DNA of 8,017 nt from CAZMRQ01 sp964568795. GTDB taxonomy: Bacteria > Pseudomonadota > Gammaproteobacteria > Comchoanobacterales > Comchoanobacteraceae. Each line of letters begins with the position of its first letter. Position 1 is the stretch's first letter. This document shows, one piece after another, positions 1 to 6,206 of the stretch. The stretch spans positions 1-8,017 of the forward strand of contig CAZMRQ010000055.1 in NCBI GenBank assembly GCA_964568795.1, given 5' to 3'. The position numbers and the translations under genes were made by a program. The notes under the pieces are model-generated. The model saw only the letters and a list, made by a program, of their open reading frames with translations, was not told the origin of the DNA and did not search any database.

Positions 1-72
1 CTTCTGGGGCCTGATCTGCACTTGCTTCTGGGGCCTGCTCTGCACTCGCTTCTGGGGCCTGCTCTGCACTCG
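1..72 (-). repeat. 24-bp tandem coding repeat
   Basis: Three head-to-tail 24-bp units lie at 1-24, 25-48 and 49-72. A fourth, diverged partial unit starts at 73. Units two and three are identical; the first differs at two positions. The unit is a multiple of three and encodes the APEASAEQ repeat of the minus-strand gene, so copy-number change would lengthen or shorten the protein without a frameshift. More units probably lie beyond the window edge. Confidence 0.9.
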
Positions 73-112
73 CTTCTGGTGCAGCATCGGTTTTTTTAGG
101 TTTGTCAGCCAT
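1..112 (-). CDS. N-terminus of an unidentified Ala/Glu-rich repeat protein (partial)
   Basis: The reading frame starts at an ATG at 112 and leaves the window at its left edge, so only the first 37 residues are visible. They begin MADKPKKTDAAPEA and continue as an eight-residue repeat, APEASAEQ, with the last visible copy carrying D for E. A GGAG Shine-Dalgarno (119-122) sits 6 nt before the ATG, and a good promoter lies further upstream (138-166), so the start is well supported. The visible part has a short basic head followed by an acidic, alanine-rich, presumably disordered region. No signal peptide or membrane segment is seen. Such low-complexity N-termini occur in several unrelated families, so the function cannot be read from this piece. 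It is divergently oriented to the genes on the right. Confidence 0.8.
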   Translation of the reverse strand, partial: MADKPKKTDAAPEASAEQAPEASAEQAPEASADQAPE

Positions 113-137
113 GTTCAACTCCGTTACTGTTACTACT

Positions 138-166
138 AGTATACTCGAAAATAAACAAACGGTCAT
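138..166 (-). promoter_or_regulatory. sigma70-like promoter of the left-edge gene
   Basis: Read on the minus strand, a -10 hexamer TATACT (138-143) and a -35 hexamer ATGACC (161-166) are separated by exactly 17 bp. The hexamers match consensus at 5/6 and 4/6. The -10 lies 25 nt before the ATG at 112. Just upstream, and overlapping the -35, is a tandem AAGAATATT / ATTAATATG (164-183, 2-bp spacer). It resembles the boxes found before the plus-strand genes, but sits differently relative to the -10. Confidence 0.6.
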
Positions 167-183
167 ATTAATTTAATATTCTT

Positions 184-1157
184 TTATTTTTCAATTATTT
201 ATTACCTAGATAATTTCCAATACTTCATCAGATAAGTTGAAAATATATGCTATTATTGATTGGCAAAATAACTATTTAATAATGAAAAAAATGCCACGAT
301 TATTGCAAATAGCATGAATTAAATGGACACACCTGTAGCAACTCGATAAGATAATCTCAAAACCCTACTCAAATAAGATGAATGCCCTCATAAGAATTGC
401 TTTTTCAGACAATAAACAATCCGCATTTCTTCATGGCGATGCGACTATGATATGTCAACTCATTGCATGATAGCTCGACCAAATACCTCATATGTCCACA
501 TGATACACACCACACTAAACAATACACAGCATTAAACTAGTTTTCCTTAGCTTTATTTCTTCGCAGAGCACATAACTTCCTATTGCCTTCTAGCTTTAGA
601 TTCATGCCCCCAACTCGTGGCTCACCCGTACCAACTTCTGGCAAGGGGAAAACTGGGGGAGGACGGGGGCTCTCCCTCCCCTGCAGACACGGTATGTACT
701 TCGACACGCCACCACGACAATCAATCCTGCGATAGCGGCGGCACTACTTACTCTTCCAGACCTCGTCCTCCACGTCTCTTAAACAGGATTCCTGGACATT
801 TGGTGGGATTTAGCCACTCACCGCGTTTCTCTGTCTTGTTTACAGGAGCTTCCTTCTTGGTCCAGGTCCAACTTGCTTTCTGCTATGATAGAATCTACTA
901 TACTTTCAGAGAAATTGGATATAACTCTAAATCACTGACTGATCACAACGAGATAGCAAACTATTTCTCATGAATACTCATCTTGTAAGTCATCACAGAC
1001 CTTCTCCATATAAAAACCCTGAACATCAATTTGCAAGGCTAAAAAAACTGTGACAACACAATCTATTTCCCTTTGCCCCCTATTATCAAATGAAAAAATC
1101 ACAGCTTAGCTAACTTCATTGACCCTACAAACCAATAACCACTCTTTAGTTATAAAA
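184..1157. other. long intergenic region without a confident gene
   Basis: No frame here combines a start, a ribosome binding site and convincing protein sequence. The left part (184-600) is A+T-rich and apparently empty. The middle is a G+C-rich, structured island listed separately. On the minus strand several short frames look protein-like: 968-1102 (GTG start, 44 codons, contains CVVTVFLALQIDVQGFYMEK), 748-882 (44 codons, contains WTKKEAPVNKTEKRGEWLNP) and 537-743 (68 codons, ends MNLKLEGNRKLCALRRNKAK plus EN). They lie in different frames and are separated by stops, as expected of decayed coding or intron-like sequence. None is called as a gene. Confidence 0.5.
610..790. other. G+C-rich structured island, possible mobile-element remnant
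   Basis: By eye this stretch is clearly more than half G+C, against strongly A+T-rich flanks. It contains a strong hairpin: GGGGAGG (656-662) pairs perfectly with CCTCCCC (675-681) around a 12-nt loop. An open plus-strand frame with a GTG start crosses it (617-973), but its product is compositionally odd. Minus-strand frames 748-882 and 537-743 cross it as well. A decayed insertion element or group II intron fragment would fit the composition and folding. I could not find a domain V motif, terminal inverted repeats or a recognisable transposase or reverse transcriptase, so its nature is unresolved. Confidence 0.4.
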
Positions 1158-1177
1158 ATTAACTGTGACTTAATATT
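1158..1177 (+). promoter_or_regulatory. PmrA-box-like tandem repeat before the 1221 gene
   Basis: ATTAACTGT (1158-1166), spacer GA, then CTTAATATT (1169-1177). As I recall it, the PmrA site of Legionella and Coxiella is a tandem cTTAATatT with a 2-bp spacer; the second half here is a full match and the first keeps TTAA and the last T. The box ends 43 nt before the start codon. An A+T-rich stretch at 1185-1200 (TACATT, TTATTA) could hold the -10. Binding is inferred from sequence only. Confidence 0.6.
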
Positions 1178-1220
1178 AGTGTGTTACATTATTAATATAA
1201 AAACAATAAAGGCATAAGTT

Positions 1221-2069
1221 ATGGCAAAACGAAAAAAAGCACCGAAGCGTCAGCAGACTAATATAGCACCAGAACTTACGCAGCCTCCTAAAGAATACTA
1301 TGATGATAGAAGTGATGAAGACTACGCAGCTAAGAACCCAACTCCTGGTGAGTTAGCAGCTTTAAATGCCGCTAAAAAGGAAGAAATGTACGCCAAGCAA
1401 AAAGCGATCCAACTAAAAGCAGCAATTCGTCGACAACAGAAAAAAGCACAAAAAAAAACAACAGGTCAACCTGCCGTTACAACAGCTAAAGAAATGCCAG
1501 AAAGAAGCCCTGTTGACTCCACTAATGTAGAGGGGGTGTCAGAAGGCGTGGAAGCAGGAGGAAGTGCTGATAGCACCAGTTCTAAAACTCTCACCCAGGA
1601 GCAAAAAAATGACCTTTGGAGAGAGGGTTATCACAATATGATAAAATGTTATAATCTCCTAAGTAATAATACATATACACATGAAAAAAAGAAGGTCTTA
1701 TGCACAGCACTCAATGAAATCAATAGAAAGCTACCACGTGCCTGGCAGGCAACGGAATTAAAAGAACCAAAAAAACCTAGTGCCATTTCTGATGGATTTT
1801 TCCGCTTCCTAAACTTTTTGAGTCAAATATTACCTCACAGCTGGCGTGTAAAAGAGAGCATGGAAGAGTCAACTGATAAGCTAGATTTGCTCATAAATCA
1901 ATTTAAAACAGAGTATCTTGAAGTAAAAGCGGAAAGTAAAAGTATCGGAGTCCATTCATCAACTGTTTCAAATCCACAAGAAAAACTCATGAGAGCAAAT
2001 ATACGCGATAAGGCGACTGGAGAACAAAGAGAAACACCTCGTATAGGCCGCGGAGGCGGTGATAAGTAG
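1221..2069 (+). CDS. ORFan 1, lysine-rich helical protein, candidate secreted effector
   Basis: A 282-residue protein with no family I recognise. It opens with a strongly basic head (MAKRKKAPKRQQ), which could act as a nuclear-localisation-like signal in a host. Residues about 44-79 form an Ala/Lys/Gln-rich predicted helix or coiled coil. Residues about 90-125 are a Ser/Gly/Glu-rich linker containing TNVEGVSEG. Residues 125-235 form a second, predicted mostly helical domain, with an aromatic stretch DGFFRFLNFLSQILPHSW at 191-208. The tail is Arg/Gly-rich. There is no signal peptide and no clear membrane segment. AAAGG (1208-1212) lies 8 nt before the ATG, which supports this start. It appears monocistronic, with long gaps on both sides. 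The PmrA-like box suggests co-regulation with the genes at 3999, 4920 and 6207. A role as a type IV effector is inference from regulation and composition. Confidence 0.85.
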   Translation: MAKRKKAPKRQQTNIAPELTQPPKEYYDDRSDEDYAAKNPTPGELAALNAAKKEEMYAKQKAIQLKAAIRRQQKKAQKKTTGQPAVTTAKEMPERSPVDSTNVEGVSEGVEAGGSADSTSSKTLTQEQKNDLWREGYHNMIKCYNLLSNNTYTHEKKKVLCTALNEINRKLPRAWQATELKEPKKPSAISDGFFRFLNFLSQILPHSWRVKESMEESTDKLDLLINQFKTEYLEVKAESKSIGVHSSTVSNPQEKLMRANIRDKATGEQRETPRIGRGGGDK

Positions 2070-2229
2070 TATCTATAGACATCTCAAGGAATTATGGACA
2101 AGGCTCGTGAGCCACATAACGAGTCTCTGTATTTGTGGTATAAATGTCGGAGATGACGCCGATGGCCTATAGAATTTCATCTGTGACAGGACTCTTTGCT
2201 TTGTTCCATCTCATATATAAAGCAAATAC

Positions 2230-2328
2230 CTAAGGCAGATGTAACAGCATCTGCTCTGACGTTAAGACTTGTTCTTTGTGATTCTGCATGGCTATGTGGC
2301 CCTGTCTTTCAATTTTGTCAGCTGTCAT
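2230..2328 (-). CDS. possible 32-residue small protein
   Basis: On the minus strand an ATG at 2328 opens a 32-codon frame ending in TAG at 2230-2232. It begins MTADKIERQGHIAMQNHKEQ and is hydrophilic with a helical look. The main support is a strong Shine-Dalgarno, GAGAGGG (2336-2342), 7 nt before the ATG. A second minus-strand frame overlaps its 3' half and contains RADAVTSALGICFIYEMEQS, so this could instead be the start of a longer gene broken by a +1 or -1 shift. A 7-bp hairpin (2235-2254) overlaps its end. No family is recognised, and the frame is short enough to arise by chance. Confidence 0.3.
   Translation of the reverse strand: MTADKIERQGHIAMQNHKEQVLTSEQMLLHLP
2235..2254. other. 7-bp hairpin
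   Basis: GCAGATG (2235-2241) and CATCTGC (2248-2254) pair perfectly around a 6-nt loop. Neither strand has a T-tract directly after it, so it is not a standard intrinsic terminator. Confidence 0.5.
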
Positions 2329-2608
2329 AAATCAACCCTCTCGAAGTGAATATTTCATATCCAAAATTAAAATGTGAATAAAAGACAGCGTATAAGACTT
2401 TTTTTCTTCTCTAAAGTTCGCCATAGCTACTGAAAAATCGATGCTGATGTGCCCAAACAGCATCATTCCCATGTCATGCCAAGATCACTAAACCACATGT
2501 CAATGCATTGTATACCCTAGCGCATAGTGTCAGCGGCATTACCGTTAAATCACTTTACAAACCATGCATGCATGTGCAAAAATAAAGCTTTAAAGAGATG
2601 TCACATTC

Positions 2609-3610
2609 ATGACTTTTTGTCACGATTGGGAAAAAAAGCATACTTTGGTTGAGTTGCCTGAATCATTAATAATCAATATGCTAAGCAACTATTATCCCAA
2701 AGAGCATATCAAAAGCACTTCCATCATTTGTGGAGGCAATAGCAACATCAATGTCTTAGTATCTTTTTATAACTCTGATGAGCCGGTTATCCTCAGAGTC
2801 TACATGCTTGAGAAAGAGCACTGCCACAAAGAATACCATTTATATAGATTATTGGAAAACCGCATTCCTGTGCCCAAATTCCATTATATTGGTCAAGAGT
2901 CTGGTTATACATTTGCAATCACCTCATGCCTTCCAGGCACGCCACTGTCATCTTTTTTATTATCTCATCCCAACCAAAATGCGCATCAAATCATGTTCCA
3001 AGCAGGTGAGCTTCTTGCTAATTTTTCTCAAATCACATTCCCCAAAGCAGGTCCTTTCAATACTAAACTCGAAGTGGAAATCCCCCAATCACAAGAGCGT
3101 ATTTTTAAAATGTGTCTCGATTACGTAAAAGAGCCCTACACACAGTCAGTCTTGCCTGCAGTCCAGAGAGAGCAGATAGCAATCCTTTTCCGTGCTTATA
3201 AACACCTGTTGCCTGACGCCAGCGAATCACATCTCGTCCATGGTGATTATGACCCTTGTAATATTTTGATCACTCACAGAAACGGCCAACCCACCATCTC
3301 TGGTATACTCGATTGGGAGCTCTCTTTCTCTGGTTCGACATTATCTGATATTGCATCCATGCTCTGTGATGCACACCAAGCACCCCCTGGATTTCAGGAA
3401 GGTTTTCTTGAAGGATTGAAAACGAAAGGATACAAGCTTCCTGCCAATTGGCTGCTCACCACCCATTTATTAAATATTTTATTCATGCTGGATGCTTTAA
3501 AAAGAACAACCGATAAAACCCCACAACGACTTGCTAGTATTAAAAATTTAATCAACTACCATTTATCTCAAGTCCAAAAAATTAAACTATCCCCCTATAG
3601 TGCTCAATAG
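2609..3610 (+). CDS. aminoglycoside phosphotransferase / choline-kinase-like protein
   Basis: A 333-residue protein with the APH/choline kinase fold (protein-kinase-like superfamily), which transfers phosphate from ATP to a small-molecule hydroxyl. An N-lobe glycine-containing loop is seen at CGGNSNINVLV (41-51), a beta3-like VILRVY (60-65) and a helix-C-like HKEYHLYRLL (73-82). The catalytic motif HGDYDPCN (211-218) supplies D213 and N218, and ILDWE (233-237) supplies the metal-binding D235. All hallmark residues are present and the length is normal, so it should be active. The substrate cannot be read from sequence; family members act on drugs, choline, sugars or homoserine, and many are orphans. 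The ATG at 2609 has an AAAGAGA stretch (2592-2598) about 10 nt upstream. Unlike its neighbours it has no PmrA-like box. The frame stays open for 57 codons after its TAG stop, as described for the region after it. Confidence 0.88.
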   Translation: MTFCHDWEKKHTLVELPESLIINMLSNYYPKEHIKSTSIICGGNSNINVLVSFYNSDEPVILRVYMLEKEHCHKEYHLYRLLENRIPVPKFHYIGQESGYTFAITSCLPGTPLSSFLLSHPNQNAHQIMFQAGELLANFSQITFPKAGPFNTKLEVEIPQSQERIFKMCLDYVKEPYTQSVLPAVQREQIAILFRAYKHLLPDASESHLVHGDYDPCNILITHRNGQPTISGILDWELSFSGSTLSDIASMLCDAHQAPPGFQEGFLEGLKTKGYKLPANWLLTTHLLNILFMLDALKRTTDKTPQRLASIKNLINYHLSQVQKIKLSPYSAQ

Positions 3611-3938
3611 CCTCAAGTGCATAAGCTTGCATCTCTTAAAATCACGAGTGCATTAGCCAAACAGCTTGCACACATTCATCACATAGCATTTACAGCTGTG
3701 CGTGGTTTAACTGCCAAGGTGAAAATAGATATCATTGCAGAACTCCATTTTCTTCATTTTAATCACCCACACTTACCCAGATGAGTTATGCTTACATGGG
3801 AGGCATTGTCATGCCATTGCGTCAATGTTTAGGACTGCGTTGCGCCGAAATGGCACAACAGACTTTTGTCCTCCCCTACAATTTTTAAATAACAGTATAT
3901 TAGACTTTTTTCTCTTAGTATTCATTTAATGAAGTGTA
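3611..3938. other. intergenic region with open but unassigned frames
   Basis: Directly after the kinase-like gene's TAG the same frame stays open for 57 codons to TGA at 3782-3784 (contains KLASLKITSALAKQLAHIHH). Its TGA overlaps an ATG (3781) that opens a 35-codon frame, MSYAYMGGIVMPLRQCLGLR and on, ending at 3888. Neither has a Shine-Dalgarno. They may be the eroded C-terminus of the kinase-like protein, a decayed separate gene, or chance. An imperfect hairpin (3839-3859) lies inside. The plus-strand frame 3735-3929 overlaps both and has no better support. Confidence 0.4.
3839..3859 (+). other. imperfect hairpin followed by a short T run
   Basis: GTTG(C)GCC (3839-3846) pairs with GGC(A)CAAC (3852-3859) with one C-A mismatch and a 5-nt loop. 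TTTT follows at 3863-3866 after a 3-nt gap. It could serve as a weak terminator before the next promoter, or be part of a dispersed repeat; the T run is too short and too distant to be sure. Confidence 0.3.
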
Positions 3939-3958
3939 GTTAAGCAAGAATTAATATT
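3939..3958 (+). promoter_or_regulatory. PmrA-box-like tandem repeat before the 3999 gene
   Basis: GTTAAGCAA (3939-3947), spacer GA, then ATTAATATT (3950-3958). The box ends 40 nt before the ATG at 3999. Downstream lies TACGATAG (3963-3970), a plausible -10 region; ACGATA occurs at the same offset after the box of the next gene. The position close to the -10 fits activation by an OmpR/PhoB-family regulator replacing the -35 contact. Confidence 0.65.
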
Positions 3959-3986
3959 AATGTACGATAGAAGTTGTAAGAACACC

Positions 3987-3992
3987 AAGAGG
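3987..3992 (+). promoter_or_regulatory. ribosome binding site fixing the start at 3999
   Basis: AAGAGG lies 6 nt before ATG 3999. The alternative in-frame ATG at 3960 is only 1 nt past the regulatory box and would precede any plausible transcription start. Confidence 0.75.
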
Positions 3993-3998
3993 CATAAA

Positions 3999-4679
3999 AT
4001 GAATAAAAACTCACCCATAAATGATATGACCAAAGTCATTCAGATAATATCAGGAAAGCATGGCGCACCACTGTATAACTTAGAGACTAATGCGCAAAAA
4101 GATCAGTTTTTAGCCGATATAACAAGACTATTCACACTAAAATTTGAAGGAAATACTGACATATATGAACAAATATATAACTATTTTAATAGAAAATTTC
4201 TCGCCTATATGAAAAAGATCAATAAAAATGATGTGATACGTAAAGACACCAAACAAGCCTTGTTTAATTTCAATGCGAGAGAAAGTGCCCCCGACGCTGT
4301 GGCGAATTTAAAAAAACGTGAAGGAGGAGACCGTCACAACTGGTTTCTTGCGATGCTGTCTCGTTCAGTAAATCAATTCGGCAACATTGATATTAAGCGT
4401 AAAACATTGGCTTTGATAACATATGGCTATTTGAATGACATTTCTCATCAAGTTGAATTTAGCAATGCCATTGATCACCTATTGCCTTTAGCCGACGAAG
4501 ATCCGATCAAATGCAAAACTCATGCCATCGATTCATTAGAAAGCCTATCAATGGTTAAAAAATACATTGAAGGTGTTGCAGATGAAGATAGAAAACTTGC
4601 AATTAATTGCCTTAGCATGGTTGCTGCTAAAACATCAAATTTAAGAGTATACCAATACCTCATCTCATTAAATCAATAA
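3999..4679 (+). CDS. ORFan 2, paralogue of the next gene, candidate secreted effector
   Basis: A 226-residue predicted helical, soluble protein of unknown function. It shares a core with the product of the 4920 gene: LYNLETNAQK (25-34) matches LYNLQTDVQK, GNTD (51-54) matches GNTD, LSRSV (120-124) matches LSRSI, and DHLLPLA (159-165) matches DDLFPHA, in the same order and with similar spacing. The two are therefore diverged tandem duplicates. This copy lacks the repeat region and tail of its partner. There is no signal peptide or membrane segment. The longest frame begins at 3960, but that ATG sits beside the promoter box, so ATG 3999 with AAGAGG 6 nt upstream is preferred; this removes 13 basic residues. 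It is probably a single transcript, with 240 bp to the next gene. An effector role is inferred from the PmrA-like box, not from any domain. Confidence 0.85.
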   Translation: MNKNSPINDMTKVIQIISGKHGAPLYNLETNAQKDQFLADITRLFTLKFEGNTDIYEQIYNYFNRKFLAYMKKINKNDVIRKDTKQALFNFNARESAPDAVANLKKREGGDRHNWFLAMLSRSVNQFGNIDIKRKTLALITYGYLNDISHQVEFSNAIDHLLPLADEDPIKCKTHAIDSLESLSMVKKYIEGVADEDRKLAINCLSMVAAKTSNLRVYQYLISLNQ

Positions 4680-4861
4680 CCTCAGCTACACCCTATTCTA
4701 TGAATAGAGTTATGAAACAATTGAATAGTATACAGATCACATAACTGGATGTTTTGAATGAACAAATGACTGACAGATGTTTATGCGTCAATCTTTTTAT
4801 AACGCCCATAATCACCTACTTTTTTAAAATAATCGATAAATAACTTAAAATAATTCCATTT

Positions 4862-4881
4862 CTTCAGCAAAACTTAATATT
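4862..4881 (+). promoter_or_regulatory. PmrA-box-like tandem repeat before the 4920 gene
   Basis: CTTCAGCAA (4862-4870), spacer AA, then CTTAATATT (4873-4881). The first half closely resembles that of the previous gene (GTTAAGCAA), and ACGATA follows at the same offset in both, so the promoters look duplicated together with the genes. TATACA (4891-4896) is a possible -10. The box ends 38 nt before the start codon. Confidence 0.65.
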
Positions 4882-4919
4882 CATAGACGATATACAAAGT
4901 AATTAAACTGGAGAATGTT

Positions 4920-6125
4920 ATGACTGCTAACGAACCTAACAAACAATCATGGTGGGGTACAGTAATTACAAGAACGAAACATATGGCACAAACACTTGCG
5001 CGACAGAATTCAGGACTCTATAACCTACAAACTGATGTTCAAAAAAACGCGTTTAAGGTGGATATAGAGAAGATGTTTCAAGAAATCGGCAACACAGACG
5101 ATACATACGACGATATGAAAAACTACTTGCAAAGGATATTGACAGAACACTTAAATTCTTTAAAAGATAGTGTTGATGCTGAAGAGGCGTTCAGAAATAC
5201 ACAAGAATCCAAATTAAGCCACCTAGCTAGGCAAAAAGAAGTCGAAGTTCCTGATATATCAAACATGTTTCTACAAAGACTATCAAGATCTATAAAAGAA
5301 TATCATTCCGATGAAAATAGCCCTGAAAGTAAAAAAATTTACGTTCAATACGTTTTGGCGCTAAAGAAAATCTTAGATCAAAATCAACATTCGAATGAGA
5401 TAAATCCTGCTTTTGATGATCTATTTCCTCATGCACAGGCTCTTGCTAATGAAAGTCCCAATAAGTCGAGCAGTGTAATTTGCGGCGATGTACTGAAAAT
5501 GAAAGATTATTTTTATGATTTAAAAAGTGAAGATATAACTCCATTACTACTACAATCGTTGTATTATCTATCCGATGGACAGACAGATCAGCAAGGTAAA
5601 CAGGCGTTTTTAAGTGAAAAGTTCAAAAAATTACGTTACGAGGGTCAAATTAATGAGCTAGAAGCACTGGCATTGAGTGATCAAGAGCCTGCACAAAGTT
5701 CAAATGTGGAGGGTGCATCGACTACTGATGCAGCACTGGAAGAGGCAGTCAGGCAGGGGGCTACGGATGTCGTGCAGGCACACATAGGGGCGGATACATC
5801 GACTAGTCATACAGCACTGGTACAGGCAGCCAGGCACGAGGCTACGGATGTCGTGCAGGAAAACATAGGTGGAGCAAATCTGTTAGAGAGATTTTTGACA
5901 GCTATTAAAAACTTATGGAATAAGATTTTTAGTCGGACAGGCGGTAGTCCAGCAGAGGAAACTACTTCTGTACGTGTTGCACAGGGTGTAACACCAGCGT
6001 CCTCGGGCGCATTTCAGCCAGAGGAACAATCCACACGCCCACAGTCAGGCGAAACACCACCTCAAGATCCTTCTGATACAAATAATCCTAGACGATCAGG
6101 GGAGGGGCCATCCGTAAATAATTGA
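4920..6125 (+). CDS. ORFan 3, paralogue of ORFan 2 with ankyrin-like repeats, candidate effector
   Basis: A 401-residue protein in three parts. Residues about 31-230 are the helical core shared with the 3999 gene. Residues 271-318 hold two 27-residue units, ALEEAVRQGATDVVQAHIG and ALVQAARHEATDVVQENIG, which follow the ankyrin helix pattern (A..AAR....DVV) but are short and degenerate. Residues 321-338 (LLERFLTAIKNLWNKIFS) form an amphipathic helix that could touch a membrane or partner. The tail from 339 is Pro/Ser/Thr/Glu-rich and disordered. A linker SSNVEGAS (260-267) echoes TNVEGVSEG of ORFan 1. GGAG (4910-4913) lies 6 nt before the ATG. No catalytic motif or signal peptide is seen. Ankyrin-like repeats are common in Legionellales effectors; the assignment here is inference. 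Confidence 0.85.
   Translation: MTANEPNKQSWWGTVITRTKHMAQTLARQNSGLYNLQTDVQKNAFKVDIEKMFQEIGNTDDTYDDMKNYLQRILTEHLNSLKDSVDAEEAFRNTQESKLSHLARQKEVEVPDISNMFLQRLSRSIKEYHSDENSPESKKIYVQYVLALKKILDQNQHSNEINPAFDDLFPHAQALANESPNKSSSVICGDVLKMKDYFYDLKSEDITPLLLQSLYYLSDGQTDQQGKQAFLSEKFKKLRYEGQINELEALALSDQEPAQSSNVEGASTTDAALEEAVRQGATDVVQAHIGADTSTSHTALVQAARHEATDVVQENIGGANLLERFLTAIKNLWNKIFSRTGGSPAEETTSVRVAQGVTPASSGAFQPEEQSTRPQSGETPPQDPSDTNNPRRSGEGPSVNN
5716..5877 (+). repeat. 81-bp tandem duplication in ORFan 3
   Basis: Two direct units of 81 bp lie at 5716-5796 and 5797-5877. They share a 19-bp identical stretch (gctacggatgtcgtgcagg) and further long matches. The period keeps frame and encodes the ankyrin-like unit. 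The high nucleotide identity, against strong divergence of the two paralogous cores, points to a recent duplication. Confidence 0.85.
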
Positions 6126-6142
6126 AAAAAACCCCCTTATTC

Positions 6143-6179
6143 ATTTATTCTGACTTAAGGTAATTTTCCACTCTATACT
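6143..6179 (+). promoter_or_regulatory. promoter with degenerate PmrA-like box before the protease gene
   Basis: The tandem ATTTATTCT (6143-6151), spacer GA, CTTAAGGTA (6154-6162) is a weaker version of the boxes above. It is followed 11 bp later by a clear -10, TATACT (6174-6179). A -35-like CTGACT (6150-6155) with an 18-bp spacer overlaps the box, so this could also be an ordinary sigma70 promoter. The box ends 44 nt before ATG 6207. Confidence 0.5.
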
Positions 6180-6192
6180 ATGTAAATGAGGC

Positions 6193-6197
6193 AGGGA
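6193..6197 (+). promoter_or_regulatory. ribosome binding site fixing the start at 6207
   Basis: AGGGA lies 9 nt before ATG 6207 and 6 nt before the in-frame GTG 6204. The upstream ATG at 6186 starts 6 nt after the -10, about where transcription should begin, and has no Shine-Dalgarno. Translation therefore starts at 6207, or possibly 6204. Confidence 0.6.
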
Positions 6198-6206
6198 ACC
6201 TATGTG

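Larger units (their letters stand above)
2070..2608. other. intergenic region with hairpins and no large gene
   Basis: About 540 bp separate ORFan 1 from the kinase-like gene. Visible structures include an inverted repeat GGCTC-GT-GAGCC near 2101-2112, a 7-bp hairpin at 2235-2254, and a 7-bp hairpin GATGCTG/CAGCATC at 2440-2464. Read on the minus strand, the last is followed by GATTTTT and so resembles a weak terminator in that direction. A perfect 12-bp palindrome, CATGCATGCATG, lies at 2563-2574 between a possible -35 (TTTACA, 2554-2559) and the start at 2609, where an operator could sit. No canonical terminator for ORFan 1 was found. Confidence 0.5.

Noticed and set aside
1..72. CRISPR-like array
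   Set aside because: The 24-bp units are contiguous with no spacers, and they encode an in-frame protein repeat.
841..870. SRP (4.5S) RNA-like motif GAAGGAAGC on the minus strand
   Set aside because: Only a short purine-rich stretch matches; the flanking conserved SRP loop and stem are not present.
617..973. 118-codon plus-strand frame with a GTG start
   Set aside because: No Shine-Dalgarno, odd composition, and it spans the G+C-rich hairpin region. The lack of stops follows from the base composition, and minus-strand frames look at least as protein-like.
2440..2464. Hairpin GATGCTG/CAGCATC with ATTTTT on the minus strand as a terminator
   Set aside because: There is no minus-strand gene just to its right to be terminated, and the loop is long (11 nt).
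2778..3128. 116-codon plus-strand frame
   Set aside because: It lies inside the kinase-like gene in another frame; the kinase motifs decide the frame.
3735..3929. 64-codon plus-strand frame
   Set aside because: No ribosome binding site; it overlaps other equally open frames and has no recognised homology pattern.
4693..4707. Hairpin CTATTC-TAT-GAATAG as a terminator of ORFan 2
   Set aside because: The stem is only 6 bp and A+T-rich, and no T-tract follows it.
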